Shown here one piece after another: positions 14,006 to 25,700 of a stretch of 64,000 nucleotides of DNA. The stretch comes from Tetranychus cinnabarinus (lineage: Eukaryota; Arthropoda; Arachnida; Trombidiformes; Tetranychidae): positions 511,001-575,000 of the forward strand of contig WHVY01000002.1 of NCBI GenBank assembly GCA_022266195.1. The letters run 5' to 3'. Every line of letters starts with the position of its first letter. Position 1 is the stretch's first letter. Both the position numbers and the translations under genes were made by a program. The notes beneath the pieces were generated by a model, which searched no databases, had not been told where the DNA came from, and was given only the letters and a program-made list of their open reading frames with translations.

Positions 14006-15438
14006 ACTTCTATGAGTAACAATGAACGGTGTAACGTTAAGTTATTCAATGGTTTGTCTCAATGATTTCGATTGTCTTCGGGTGAAAATGATTCTAAATG
14101 ATAAACTTTTTCCATTTTGATTTTGATTCTTCTCATTATCATTGATATCATCTTTGATTATGACCATGATTCACCTACTAAATCTCAAGAGTATCATATT
14201 AATTCACTTGGTGAAGAAGGAAAATGAAGCAATGAGAAGATTGAAAGTAGCTGATGGAAGATAATGTTGAATCGAATAATGTTGATCAACTTGTCTCATG
14301 TAATATAAACATTATCATATTATTATACAGCAGACAGTAAAACTCAATCATCTTAGTGAATCTTTAATCAGATTCATGATAAAGAATGGAAAATGTTTGA
14401 CTTTCTATTTCATTTTTGTTCGCCTTCTTCAGTCGAGTCCAAGTTTACACATTTTCATGTTTAAACAAGTGTTTATATTCAATTGGTGATCAGTAAACTT
14501 TGTAATACTTGTGATGAAAGGGTTCGACTTGTTCATGTCGTACATTTGAGTAGTTACAAGGCAATTCAAGTTGAAGTTTAATCTTTATCAATCGGTGTGA
14601 CAACACATTTATCAAAACATGATTGTTCCAGGGTTCAAGTTATGAGTAGACAGGCAAGTAACAACGAGCAAAATGGGTTTACCAAACATGTCAAAAGGTG
14701 TGAAAAGATTTATCATGTTTAGATTAATTGATAAAAAAAGGTAAGAAGCAAGAAAATATTGCAAACTTATTCAATCATTAGAGTGTTTAGTTGAGATATT
14801 TATCACTTTCAATATTTTATCTCAAGAAAAGTGCAACTTGTGAAACAGTTTGCTCAGAGATATTCATGTTTACCAAAATGGAAGAGAAAAAAGGCAAAAT
14901 TGTAGTTTCTTTTTTCTTGAGACTGGACTTTTTAATTGGTCTTCTTATTAACCAGCAAAATGTTTACAATATTTCATTGAAATTGAAGCTTCTGTTTAAT
15001 GAAAAGATTATCTGATAATATTGCGTTCTAAACTTTCCATAAAATTAAAAAGTTGGCAAAAAATTAATATTGTCCAGCCAAGAATGGATCAAGACTTTTC
15101 ATTAATTAGCATTCCGAGCCATATTCTAATCAATAAAGTTATTTCGAGACACAACAAAAGATGTCAAGACAAAGTTAAGAGATTCATTTAAGACCCGAAA
15201 TTGGAGTGAAAGTCGATTCTTCAAGTTCTTTGCTAAAGGTAAAATAAATAATTTGATTCCTTTCTTGCAGAAAGTTCCGTTCATTTCGAATTCAATGTCA
15301 GTCGTTATTTTAAACGATCTAATTGACGTTGGAGCCACACTAAAGTCATTTCTACTTGCGATGAGAAAACCACACAGACGAAGTAAAGTTATAGCACAGT
15401 TGGATAATTAGCCTTAAGTTATAATAGTAAATCGCATT

Positions 15439-15514
15439 AAATTTTTGCACCTTTCTGTCTCTTCGCTCGATGTGTTTTGGGATAAAAAGATTTGCCTTTG
15501 AATCTATTCATGAT
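15439..15514. repeat. Dispersed ~77-bp repeat, copy 2
   Basis: This is the second direct copy of the element at 13705-13783. It has a few base changes plus a short deletion in the A-rich middle. I found no third copy in the window by eye. Confidence 0.75.
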
Positions 15515-16223
15515 CTTGAAAACCAATTTCATAAAAAATTCTTTGGAATTTTTCTTTTTTCATTTTCAATTCTTTCATCTCTATTACAAGCCTTAACGAC
15601 AAAAAGGTCGTGAAATTAGGCACCTAAAAGCACAGACTGAATGTCTTTAAAAAAAGAAGAACAATGTCACCCAAAAGTCTGGATAACTTTTCCTCTTGAC
15701 GCTTTTAAAGTCTTATAACACGAATTGGGTTATTAAAAACAGAAAACAATTTAAGAAGTAAATTAAGCTTATTGTTTATGATGCGGCGCCTACACTTTAA
15801 ATCCCTTGAAAATTCCTTAAACGGATTAAATTCTGGTCAACTTTAGGTTGAGCTTAATCTGTTTTCTGGTTTTTCTTTTGAAAATCTCTAAAATCCATCC
15901 TGAAATAAGTCTATTTACTCAGTTGCTCAAAGGAAAACTTTTGAAAGAAAACGAAGAAAAATGAATGAAATAACTGGAATTATACAGTGAATTGTGAATG
16001 GACACATTGCGGTTAATGTTGACCTGTTCTGGTTATACGAGCAATTATTTTATTGTCATTAGAAGTAAATTAATTTCAGCTTTCACTTTGATCACTTAAC
16101 ACTTAAATATTAATCAGAAATGATAAAGTTGAAAAAGCACTAATTACTTTCCATTTGTAAATTGCACCTTTACCATTCTCAATCAAATTGAATGAATTAA
16201 TTTATTATTAATTAGTCTGCAAG

Positions 16224-16580
16224 TCAATTGTGTCTCTCGTAACGAATTTCATTTTTTAATATCATATCTATTTTACCAATAACATTATTACCATAACTAG
16301 TGATTGTTATTAAATGAAACAAAATCTGAATGTTGAGTAGGTTAGTTAAAGTGAAAAATATGATAAAACGATAGCGACTATTATGCAGATTAATTGCCAT
16401 CCCATAGCAACAAATTGGCTTTACAACTTTTCCTATCAAGTAATCAATCCAGTTGGTATTAACAACTTTATCAACATTTAAAGCTGCAAAAATATCCAAA
16501 CAAAGTAACCAAAAGTTACATTTGCATAAATTCATTGTAAGCTGAAAGGTGAACAAAAGGTTCAATCGGTTTCGATGAAA
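16224..16580 (-). CDS. Possible membrane-protein exon or remnant (118 residues)
   Basis: Reading leftward, a T-rich acceptor-like stretch ending TTATCTTCAG (16590-16581) opens into a frame of 118 codons ending in TGA. Hydrophobic segments alternate with polar loops: FWLLCLDIFAALNV, VVKPICCYGMAINL, and RFIIFFTLTNLLNIQILFHL. The frame opens without an ATG, so it would be a 3' exon or a decayed fragment. The pattern is compatible with a multipass receptor such as a chemoreceptor, but no diagnostic motif is present. A frame this long is only mildly unexpected in 50 kb of AT-rich DNA. Confidence 0.18.
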   Translation of the reverse strand, partial: FHRNRLNLLFTFQLTMNLCKCNFWLLCLDIFAALNVDKVVNTNWIDYLIGKVVKPICCYGMAINLHNSRYRFIIFFTLTNLLNIQILFHLITITSYGNNVIGKIDMILKNEIRYERHN

Positions 16581-19500
16581 CTGAAGATAAATCGATTGCA
16601 ATTGTTTTCATTTAACACGAAATTTCTTAATTGATACTCGAAGCGAGTTTATACATTTGCAATTAATCCGAGTAAATTGTTTGGTCTAAAACGATTTCTA
16701 GTAACTTTTGAAAGTAAATTTTCATGATTCAATAAAATTCGTGTTTTGATTCAATCTGAAAATATCCTTGAGGAATCAATTTGTCTACAGAATTTCAGAT
16801 TTTCTGTCAAATATTTACTTTCAATATTTATCACCATTTCCAGCAATATTTATTGTTGAACAATTTTATCATTTTGTTCATTTACGATGAAAGTTTCAGT
16901 CAATAGTCAATAATGAAAAGAATAAAAAATTTTACCTTTTTAGGTTTTCATCTTTAATCAGATTGTTCTTGGCCAATCGTCGAATGATAAAATGAAAGAA
17001 AAATTTAATCGAAACTTTTATCACTCGAATTAGAATCTGAATTCGGTTTATTTATTTTTATCACTTGAACTGGGAGTTGAAACTCCCTGCAACTGCAGAT
17101 CTCAACTCATTAAGGTTAATCAAAATGTTTATCTTTTGTCAAATTTGACCAAATGTAATCTCAAGTTACTGTGAATGTTGATTTGAATCATGAACTTTGC
17201 TTTGCTTCCCATGTAATGATAATAATGACAAGAATGATATAAAGCAATTTATCTGTACATGTTAATCCACGAATTGAGCAAACTAAAAAGATAAACTGAC
17301 CAGTCAACAATGAATATTCCCATGAGCTTCTCTCTCATGATAAAACATGAAATGAATTAGTTACGTGGTTTCCATCTTTCCCTTGATTCCTTTGTATACA
17401 TCAATGATAAAAGGTAAGTTGAGTTATCTTTTTTTATTGAACCCTCATTAGTTAAAAATGTTCATTTAAAAGCAAATTAACATTCACACTGTTGCTGGGA
17501 TCGAGTAATGCATCACTAGTTTGGCAATAAAATTTGATATCAATTATTGCTGTTAAACGTCTCTTCATGTGGGCATTCAGTGTTGATGTATAAACCTTTC
17601 ATGTTAATCAATCAGTTTTCATGGAAATTTTAAAAGCAAACCTTAATTGAAACATGAACAACTTATCAGGTTATCAGAATTCACTTTTTTTCCATTGAAA
17701 ACATTTTTCCATTTTAATTGACTCGAACCTCAATCCTAATGTTGGCCAATGTGAGAACAGGAAATTCAGATTTTGTTCGAGGAAAAAGAAAATCTTTTCT
17801 TTCGAAATTTTCTTGGACTTTTTCCGTTCCAATTGAAACAATTTCCTTTTAATCACAACAATTATCACATTTTTGTTCATTTCAAGGTTCATCAAAATGT
17901 TCATATTCATGTTGAGGTTAAATCTTGTTATCAACCTTTAATGTAATAATTTTTCATGTAAAGTAAGACGAGAGAACATGTTTTGTCCAAAACATTGTTG
18001 ATTCATTTCAATATATTCAAATTGCATACAATTTCATTATTTTTTTCTCCCTCAAATTGAAAATTCTTTTTATAGGCTCAACCTGTTCATGCTACCTATA
18101 ACCAAATGAACGTTTTTTATTGATAAGATAACTTTAATATTAATAAAATTGTAACCTGTTTTGGAGGAAAACATTTCTGCTTTTTTAACACAAAATTTTC
18201 TATTCTCATGTTTAAATATTTTTACTTGGTTTCTCTTCTGCTTACATTATTCGCTGCTCCATGAACAATGAACTAATGTGTTTCCCTGTTTTACTTTTTC
18301 ATCCAACAACATTTAAAGTGACAAATGATATTAAAAGTCTGTTTAGTTGTTCAATGATCTGCCTTTAATTTCATCAAAATCATTTTCCAGCCTTTTGCCA
18401 TTCTAAAATCATGATGATTGAACAATTAATCAAAAACAATTTGACGATAAATTTACAAGTCAATTACAGGTCAAGCACTATCAAGTCTTTCAATTAATCA
18501 GTTAGTCTGGAGTCTGAAAGTGCAACAATTTGCATCAAGTGTTCATTAAAAGAGGAAAATTTAAGTGAGAAATGTTCAAAATCAAAATTGGAAAACTTCA
18601 TTAAGTGAAAGTTCTGTTCTGTCTTTCAATAAAATGAAGAGAAAGCAACAACGAAAATTCGAACAGAAAACTTTGTTTAATGTCGAAGAACTGAAAACAA
18701 ACTGATTTTTTTAGTTTTCTTCTTATTCGAAAGATTATTTGAATGAAAATTTAAAACAAGAAAAATCAAGAAACTGCATCAAAGACAGTTTCTGAAGAAG
18801 TTTATCTCCGACAAAATTATCGAAAGAAAAAATCTGAAAGTTCGAACAGAAAATCTAAGAATCCAACTTTGATCTTCGTCGACAACAGAAGAACAAAAGA
18901 ACTGATTTTCGACATTTTTCTGGTTCTAATCATTTTGAATGGAAAGTAAACACCAATACATGAGATCGAAGTTATGATTAAAGGTCAATTGTTCTATTGT
19001 TATTGCATTTCAATGCTATTCTGAGATAATTAGTTTTTTTCATTCGAACCTATTGTTGGTGAAATTGTTCTGAAAACTGACTCCATGAATGATAATTTTC
19101 CATTGACTAAACCTTGAAATAATCTTTACTTTTTTCATGATTGAAACAAAGTCATATTACTAGGGTTGAATGGAAATAATAACAATAATAACTTGATAAA
19201 TGATTAACAAAAGGCAAGTTGAAAGAGTAACATGAGACTTGACCTGACACTGAATGCGACAACCTAATGTTACAACTGGAAAATTATCGACCAAAGAAAA
19301 TGTTTAAATGATTAAATGGTGAAGGAAAATGTGACAATTGAATGAATAGAGAACATAAAAGCGCATCTTTGGATAAAATTATAAACTTGTGATTCCTCAA
19401 ATATTCATCTGAATGAAGGTTATTTCCGTAAACTATTTTTAACTCATGATAAGTATTGGAATTAATTAAGATTACTATCAATAATAAATATTGTGTGTTG

Positions 19501-22500
19501 AACAAATTAACTCAATCTTGTTCGATGTCATTGTTGTCATTGTGATGAATCAATGAATAAATGACAATAAATGTTCAATGTCATGTTTGTTCTGAAAATG
19601 ATTGCATTATCACACGGAATTATCGCACAAACGAAGAGAGAAAATGAAGTTGCAAGAAAGTAGTTGATCATTTTTTCGATTTTGCATAAAACTTTACATT
19701 CTCTGGTTAAGGAATAAGAATTGTGTCGAGAAAAGTATTAGCCGGAAATTAAGTTTACTCAAACAATTTGTGGTTAAGGTGATTGTCAAGATGAGAGACA
19801 ATTTTGTCTGGTTTGCCTTCATTCAGTTCACAGCCAATTCAACTTTTAAGACTGTTAGACGATATTTATTTTGACTTTTCTGGTTTTTACGCTGATGGAA
19901 ACATTGATTGAAAACTCCCAAATGAATTGTATTATTGTATCTTAAATCAATTGATTGAAAAAAAGAGGGAAACACTAGATGAAAATGAAACTTGATTCAA
20001 CCTGTCTGCTGAATAAGAAAATAAAATGTTGAACAAATAGAGTTTCACTTTTTCCTCCTTTCATCTGCATTTTCATCAACTTTTTTATCAATTCATTCCA
20101 TTATTGAATGTTCACTTTAAAATGTTCAACATTTGCTTTCCACATTAATTGAAATGTCCCAAAATTGTCATTTACATTTCAACTTTGCCAATATTGAAAC
20201 TCAATAGCAAAGACCTTTAGTCCAAAAGATTTCAAATAAATCATGAAAAAACAAAAAATGTGTCAACTTAACCATAAATGTTTTTTCGAAAAACCTTCGA
20301 ATTCTCTGATTTTTCCAAAAACTCGTCTTTACTTATCTCAAAAATCATTGAAATCGAACTTCAAACAGAAAATTCTTGTTCGCTTTGATTATTTAACTTG
20401 AAAAACGCACGTTTTGATGTCAAGACTCATTTAGAAAGCGCAAAATCTTGATTTTCTATCGAATTATTTTTTTTCTCAGAATTTTAGGCAAAAATTCTTC
20501 TTGTTCGATACATTTACTAACGAATTCAGTGTTTTTACAGAATCGTTTTCCATTCAGAATAGTTCATCTTGAAGTGTTGTTTGAAAGCAGAATAAACGAT
20601 GATCGAAACTGTCCTAATTGAAGTTTGACTTTTGTCTTGATTTTAATTTCCTTAAACCAATAAATTGAAAAGGACCAAGTGAAGGTTTTATCTGGTTAAA
20701 TGAAGCCTTTGCTCTTCCATTGAATCTGAGCAATTGGATACTGAAGCCATCCACATTTGCACCTGTTACGTTACCTAACTTTAAATGGATTCAAATGATT
20801 GACTCAATTACACAAGATTAATTAGGAAAAATGCATTTCTCTTTATTAACCCGTAACGTGTTACTCTTGATTTGAAAACCTATGATTAACCAGAAAAGAG
20901 TCAACTTGATGTGATAACATTAATTAACCTTAATATTACCCTTTCATCGAGAAAAGAATGATAATTATGGAAAACAAGATTCACTTTTTTTGTGCAAAAT
21001 TTTCTTCCAATTGAACTAATTTTCCATTGCCAGAATGATTGAGAGATAAATTGTTGCGCACTCAATTGAACACATTTTAATGTCTTTTGGTTTCATTTTG
21101 CATTCATTTGTTCCTCTTTCCTCAAATGTCAGGAAAAGTGCGAAAAGCCAAGAGAGCGTCAACTTTCTTTTGACAACATTTAATATCAATTGTACTGTCA
21201 CGAGTTAAATTATTGTTTCGATATCAATACTATCATGTTTCATCATGTCAATAATGATAATGATAATCTGATAATGATAGCAAGAATGCGATTCTCACGT
21301 ATTTCACAGCTACAGCTTCATTCTTTGGTACATCAGATGAGAAGAGAAAAAATATAATGAAGAAAACTGAATAAAAACGAAATATGATATAAATATATTT
21401 TTATGGTTCTTTTGGTTCTTTTTTATGTTGCTAATGAAAAATCATTAACATTTCGCTAATGGTAAAGGTTAATAACATGAGTCTGTGTATAAAAACATTG
21501 AGTCTATGTTATAATCGAGTAAAGATGAAAGTTTCAAGTTGGCAACAACTGAGCACGAAGGAAAAGGGGAAAAGAAAAGAAAAAGTTTTTCTTTTTCAAG
21601 AACAAGTCAGTTGATCATTTTATTGTGTTTAATCAAAATGGTGTAACAATTTTGCTGATTCTTTAGACAGTTTGTTGCACATTTCACCTGAGGTTCAAGT
21701 TTTGACCCGATAACTTGAGACCTTCAAGTCAGGAAATTTGCTTCAAATTTTTTTATTCCGTGTTACCATTCAGAGGTGCAAAGAAAACATGCAACTTATT
21801 ATGTTTTCTGGTAGACAAGTTATTCAGACAGAGAATAAAGATTGGGAGGAAACTCAATATTAGTGAAAAATTTTGGTTGAGATTTGGTCAAAAAGAAACA
21901 AAATGCTTTATTATCTCAAAATGAAGTAAAAGTTTTGAAAAAATGAGGTCACTCAGTAGCTTGAGATCATGAAAGACACAAAGAAAATGCTCTTTTCAAG
22001 CTCTCGCTCTTTACGATTTTTGATTATCGCTCAGTTAATCAAGTTTAGTTCCGAGAAAATTCGTGTATCTTTCTATTATAATCGAGAAAATTTTCAGCTC
22101 GCAACGAACGTCAAGTGTTAGAAAATCGGTTTCTCAGAAAAAGTCCTCAAATGTCAGTCAGAGGTTAAATAACCAAGCAACCTTGAATGGTCATGAAAAC
22201 TGTAACTTGAAGCTGTGCGATTCGTAAAAGCCTATGGTTTAGATCTGAGACTTGTAACACCAACCATCCGCGAGTTATGATCACGAACAGGCGGAAAATG
22301 AAAAAAAAAACATTTTTCACCTTCGAGCAATTTTTGGTTCAATAGCCAAAGCGGAGATGCTTTGAAACTTAGCGCCAGATAAGATAATCAGTTTAACGTT
22401 GATAACATATTCAAATTATTCCATTACATCTGTGATGAAAACTCCAGGTAAATCAACCAGTTTTAATTTAAGTTCTGAAATTGCATCAAGTTGGTCTTGA

Positions 22501-22665
22501 ATTGAACGATTTCATTTTTTGAAAAATTCAAACTGATCAACGGTAAAGCTGAAATTATTGAGTTAATTAAATCGCAAACTATTGAAGGTTCAAACTTGAT
22601 ACAAATTACCTTAAACCTTTACAATCATAATTAGCCATTTTTCAAGTGTAACATAACTTTCAATT

Positions 22666-22690
22666 CTCATCGTTTGTTACTAACGATGAG
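22666..22690. repeat. Palindrome just upstream of a predicted start codon
   Basis: CTCATCGTT and its exact reverse complement AACGATGAG flank a seven-base centre. It lies 23 bases before the ATG at 22714. Directly after it come two near-identical nine-base words (CTATCGTTA, CTATCGTAA). If the gene is real, the stem would sit in the 5' leader or proximal promoter. Confidence 0.65.
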
Positions 22691-22713
22691 ACTATCGTTA
22701 CTATCGTAAGCCA

Positions 22714-25700
22714 ATGACATCTTTTCAACTTATGCCAACCCTTTCAAGTACAATATTTGTATTTCTAATCTTAGCTTCTGGTAAATTTATTCAATTTTGT
22801 CACGAGTTGGAACTTTTAGCATTTACAGAAGCGAATGATTTCCGATTGCAGGTGTTGGTGCAAGAAAATTTCAATTGATCGATAAATGATCAAATTTTTT
22901 GGTCTTATAGACAGTTGTGATCAAATATTGAGTCAAACTCATAATCATTTTTGACCTTAAATTTTACTAACTTTTCTCAAACTGCAATAAAAATTGGAAA
23001 CATTAAATTTTAATTCTTTTTCTTTTCACTAACATTATCTCGATAATACCGTTTAATGATCTTGTAAGAAGAGTAAGAAACTTGGCGAGTGAATATCGAT
23101 CAATGTTAATGTAACTTGCACGTTAACTTTATTCAAAATGTCCTTCAAAGTTGCTCCACTTGCTCCATTCAGTCTCAGTTGATCTCATCTTCTAGACTTT
23201 GTTTCTTCTCATTCTATCATCTTCATTGACTTCCTTATTCTTGCGTCTTTTTTATTCTGTCTCAAGTTCATCCTCACTAAGATATTAATCAATCAAAAAA
23301 CATTTTCTTTTCGTTGTTGCTTTCCATTCTCTTCCTTGTTGCTTCTATTATTATTATTATTATTATCGTCTGCTCTTTTCATCGATTTATGGTCCTATTC
23401 CAAGATTATTTGTTATCCTTTATCATTCGAACCATTTCTTGAAACTCTTTTTTTCCCTTTCATTTTCTGGTTTTTCTTTATTCTCATGGTCTTTTCCATG
23501 AATGGATCATAATTTCTCTCATTTCTTGACCAACAAACATTGACTTTTCCGTCAACTTGACAGAAATAGTTGAACACTTTTTTGTGTAAATTTAAAAGAT
23601 TCATTCAACTCTTCACCTTAAAGTACATTTAAAGTTGAAATCAATTTGATGACTCGATTTTCATCAATTATTTTCCGATAAATGATTTTCTTCAACTCAA
23701 AGTTAATCATTTAAAAAGAACTTTCTTTTCTTATTTGACTTTTCTGTCAGCTCGTTTTCTACATGAGAGTTTCACCAAAACTCAGTTTATATTCACTTCA
23801 GATTCAACTGTTGATAAGACGAAGCAACATGAGCAAAAAGAGTTTCAACAAAATAGTAACTTTGAAAAGATTTCAGATAATGTCCATCAATGTTCAAGTT
23901 TTGAGAAAAAATTATTATGATTGATCAAAGGAAGGGAAAGAAAAGCAAAAAGTTCAACTTTGAATATCATTCAACACTCTTCATTGTCCAAAACTATCAA
24001 TGTCTAGAGAAGGGTTAAAAAGAAGAGAAAAAAAGAATTACTTTCTGGAATAAAAAAAGATTTTCAACAAAAAAAAAGTTGAAATAAACTTTCAAAGAGT
24101 TGATCCAATTGTTGACCCAAACAACCTTATTTGTTATCATCCAGAGATGTTCATTTTGTATCAAGAAAAATGAATCAATTTTCTTTCTCCATTTTCACTC
24201 CTTAATAAGTGTTGCCAAACAATTGTAATACCATGAAATGGCGAAAAAGAAAAAATGAAATTCCCTTTAATGAACCAAACAGAAGCTGATAGTAATTAGA
24301 TAAAAAACAATTGCTTTTCTTTTCTCCAATTGTGACCATTCGATGGACTTTTGATGTTCATCTTGCCCATTAACGTCCAAACTGTTAGTACAAATTTCAA
24401 TTTACTTTCATGATATTTACTGGGAAAAGTTTTTCTCAAGATTCCATGAAAATTAGAAAAAGTTCATCTTGTGATAATTGATTATTTCTTTGCTTCTATT
24501 ACTTTTACTGATTAAAAAAGGTTCAACTTTTAATGAGCTCAGCTTCTTGTCTGATTAACTTTTGTAAATATCAAACTGCAACAATTTGTTGATACATTTT
24601 TTTTCATGTTTATTAATCTGTTTAGAGGAGCAAAAAATGAAAAGTAAAATGTCATTAGTGAAACAAAAAAGGAAAGTTGAAAAGGCAAAGAAAAATGTTC
24701 AATTTTGTTTCTTCTAAAATTATCCCATTACAAGTGTAATTAAATGTTTATCAATTGAAATTGTTGCTACTGAATGGTAATTAAAATAATTTTAGATAAT
24801 TAAATGTCCATTAAAATTGTTTGTACGGCCGTCTGGTTCCTTTACTGTTGCTTTCATGGAAAGACAAAAGATGATCAAACATATTGTTCAATGCTAATGG
24901 TCCAACAAAGTAATATTTTATGTTAATAACAAGCTAAATGAATATTTACTTTTTGCTTTATATTGATTCAATATAACAATTTGAATCATTTAATAGACAA
25001 ATGGACAACTCTAATTGGTTTTGATAAACAAACTAAACTCATTTTCGAACAAAAAGTGTCTCAATTTTCAGGAGAAAATGGAAATTTTGAATTTTCCCTT
25101 TTTCTATTCAATTACAGTTCGATTTTGATTTTTTTGGAAATGAATTTATTCTTGGATTTGAACAAAAGTTGTTTTTGTTTTGAATATGAATCGATTAAGA
25201 AACTTCATTGGCTATCAAAACCTTGTTAACCTTCTCATGTGAGATTATCATGAAGATTATCTTTTGATGAAAGAGTTTAATTCGTTCGAGTTGACACTTC
25301 CTTGTCTCAACTGTTTACACTTTGATTGATGGTAAATCTATAAATAAAAACAAGAAGGAAAAAAAGTTTCTACATTCTTCTTGAATCACGTTTTCTCGTT
25401 TGAAAATATCACCTTTTCATGATGACTCTATCATTTGGAAATGCTAATGAATTTCATATCGAACGATCGTTGATGACTTTTGACGAAAATCGAGTTTGGA
25501 AACAAACATTTTATCATTTGAATTGGAAATGAAACAAAGTTTGAAACATTGGTCAGTAATGAAATAGACAATTAGAGAATGAAAATTATCATGATTTCAT
25601 CCGGAATTTATTTACAAAGCTCAGAGAATCTCGAGTTTTTTTTGTGTGAAAAAACGATATCAAAGTTATCTGTTTACTTTCTTTGTTAAGTTGTTTTCAT

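Larger units (their letters stand above)
12511..22665. other. Gene-poor tract with dispersed repeat and palindromes
   Basis: No recognisable gene. It contains a repeated ~77-bp element (13705-13783 and 15439-15514), a 32-bp near-palindrome (13974-14005) and a 118-codon open stretch on the minus strand (16224-16580), each listed separately. A somewhat less AT-rich patch at 21970-22390 holds a 50-codon frame (ATG at 21967) with varied codons but no recognisable product. Confidence 0.5.

Noticed and set aside
19284..19505. Minus-strand frame with a hydrophobic start (YLLLIVILINS)
   Set aside because: No ATG start and no acceptor upstream; probably a chance frame in T-rich DNA.
24963..25229. Plus-strand 88-codon frame with a protein-like first half
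   Set aside because: Neither an ATG nor an AG acceptor lies near its beginning, so no start could be defined.
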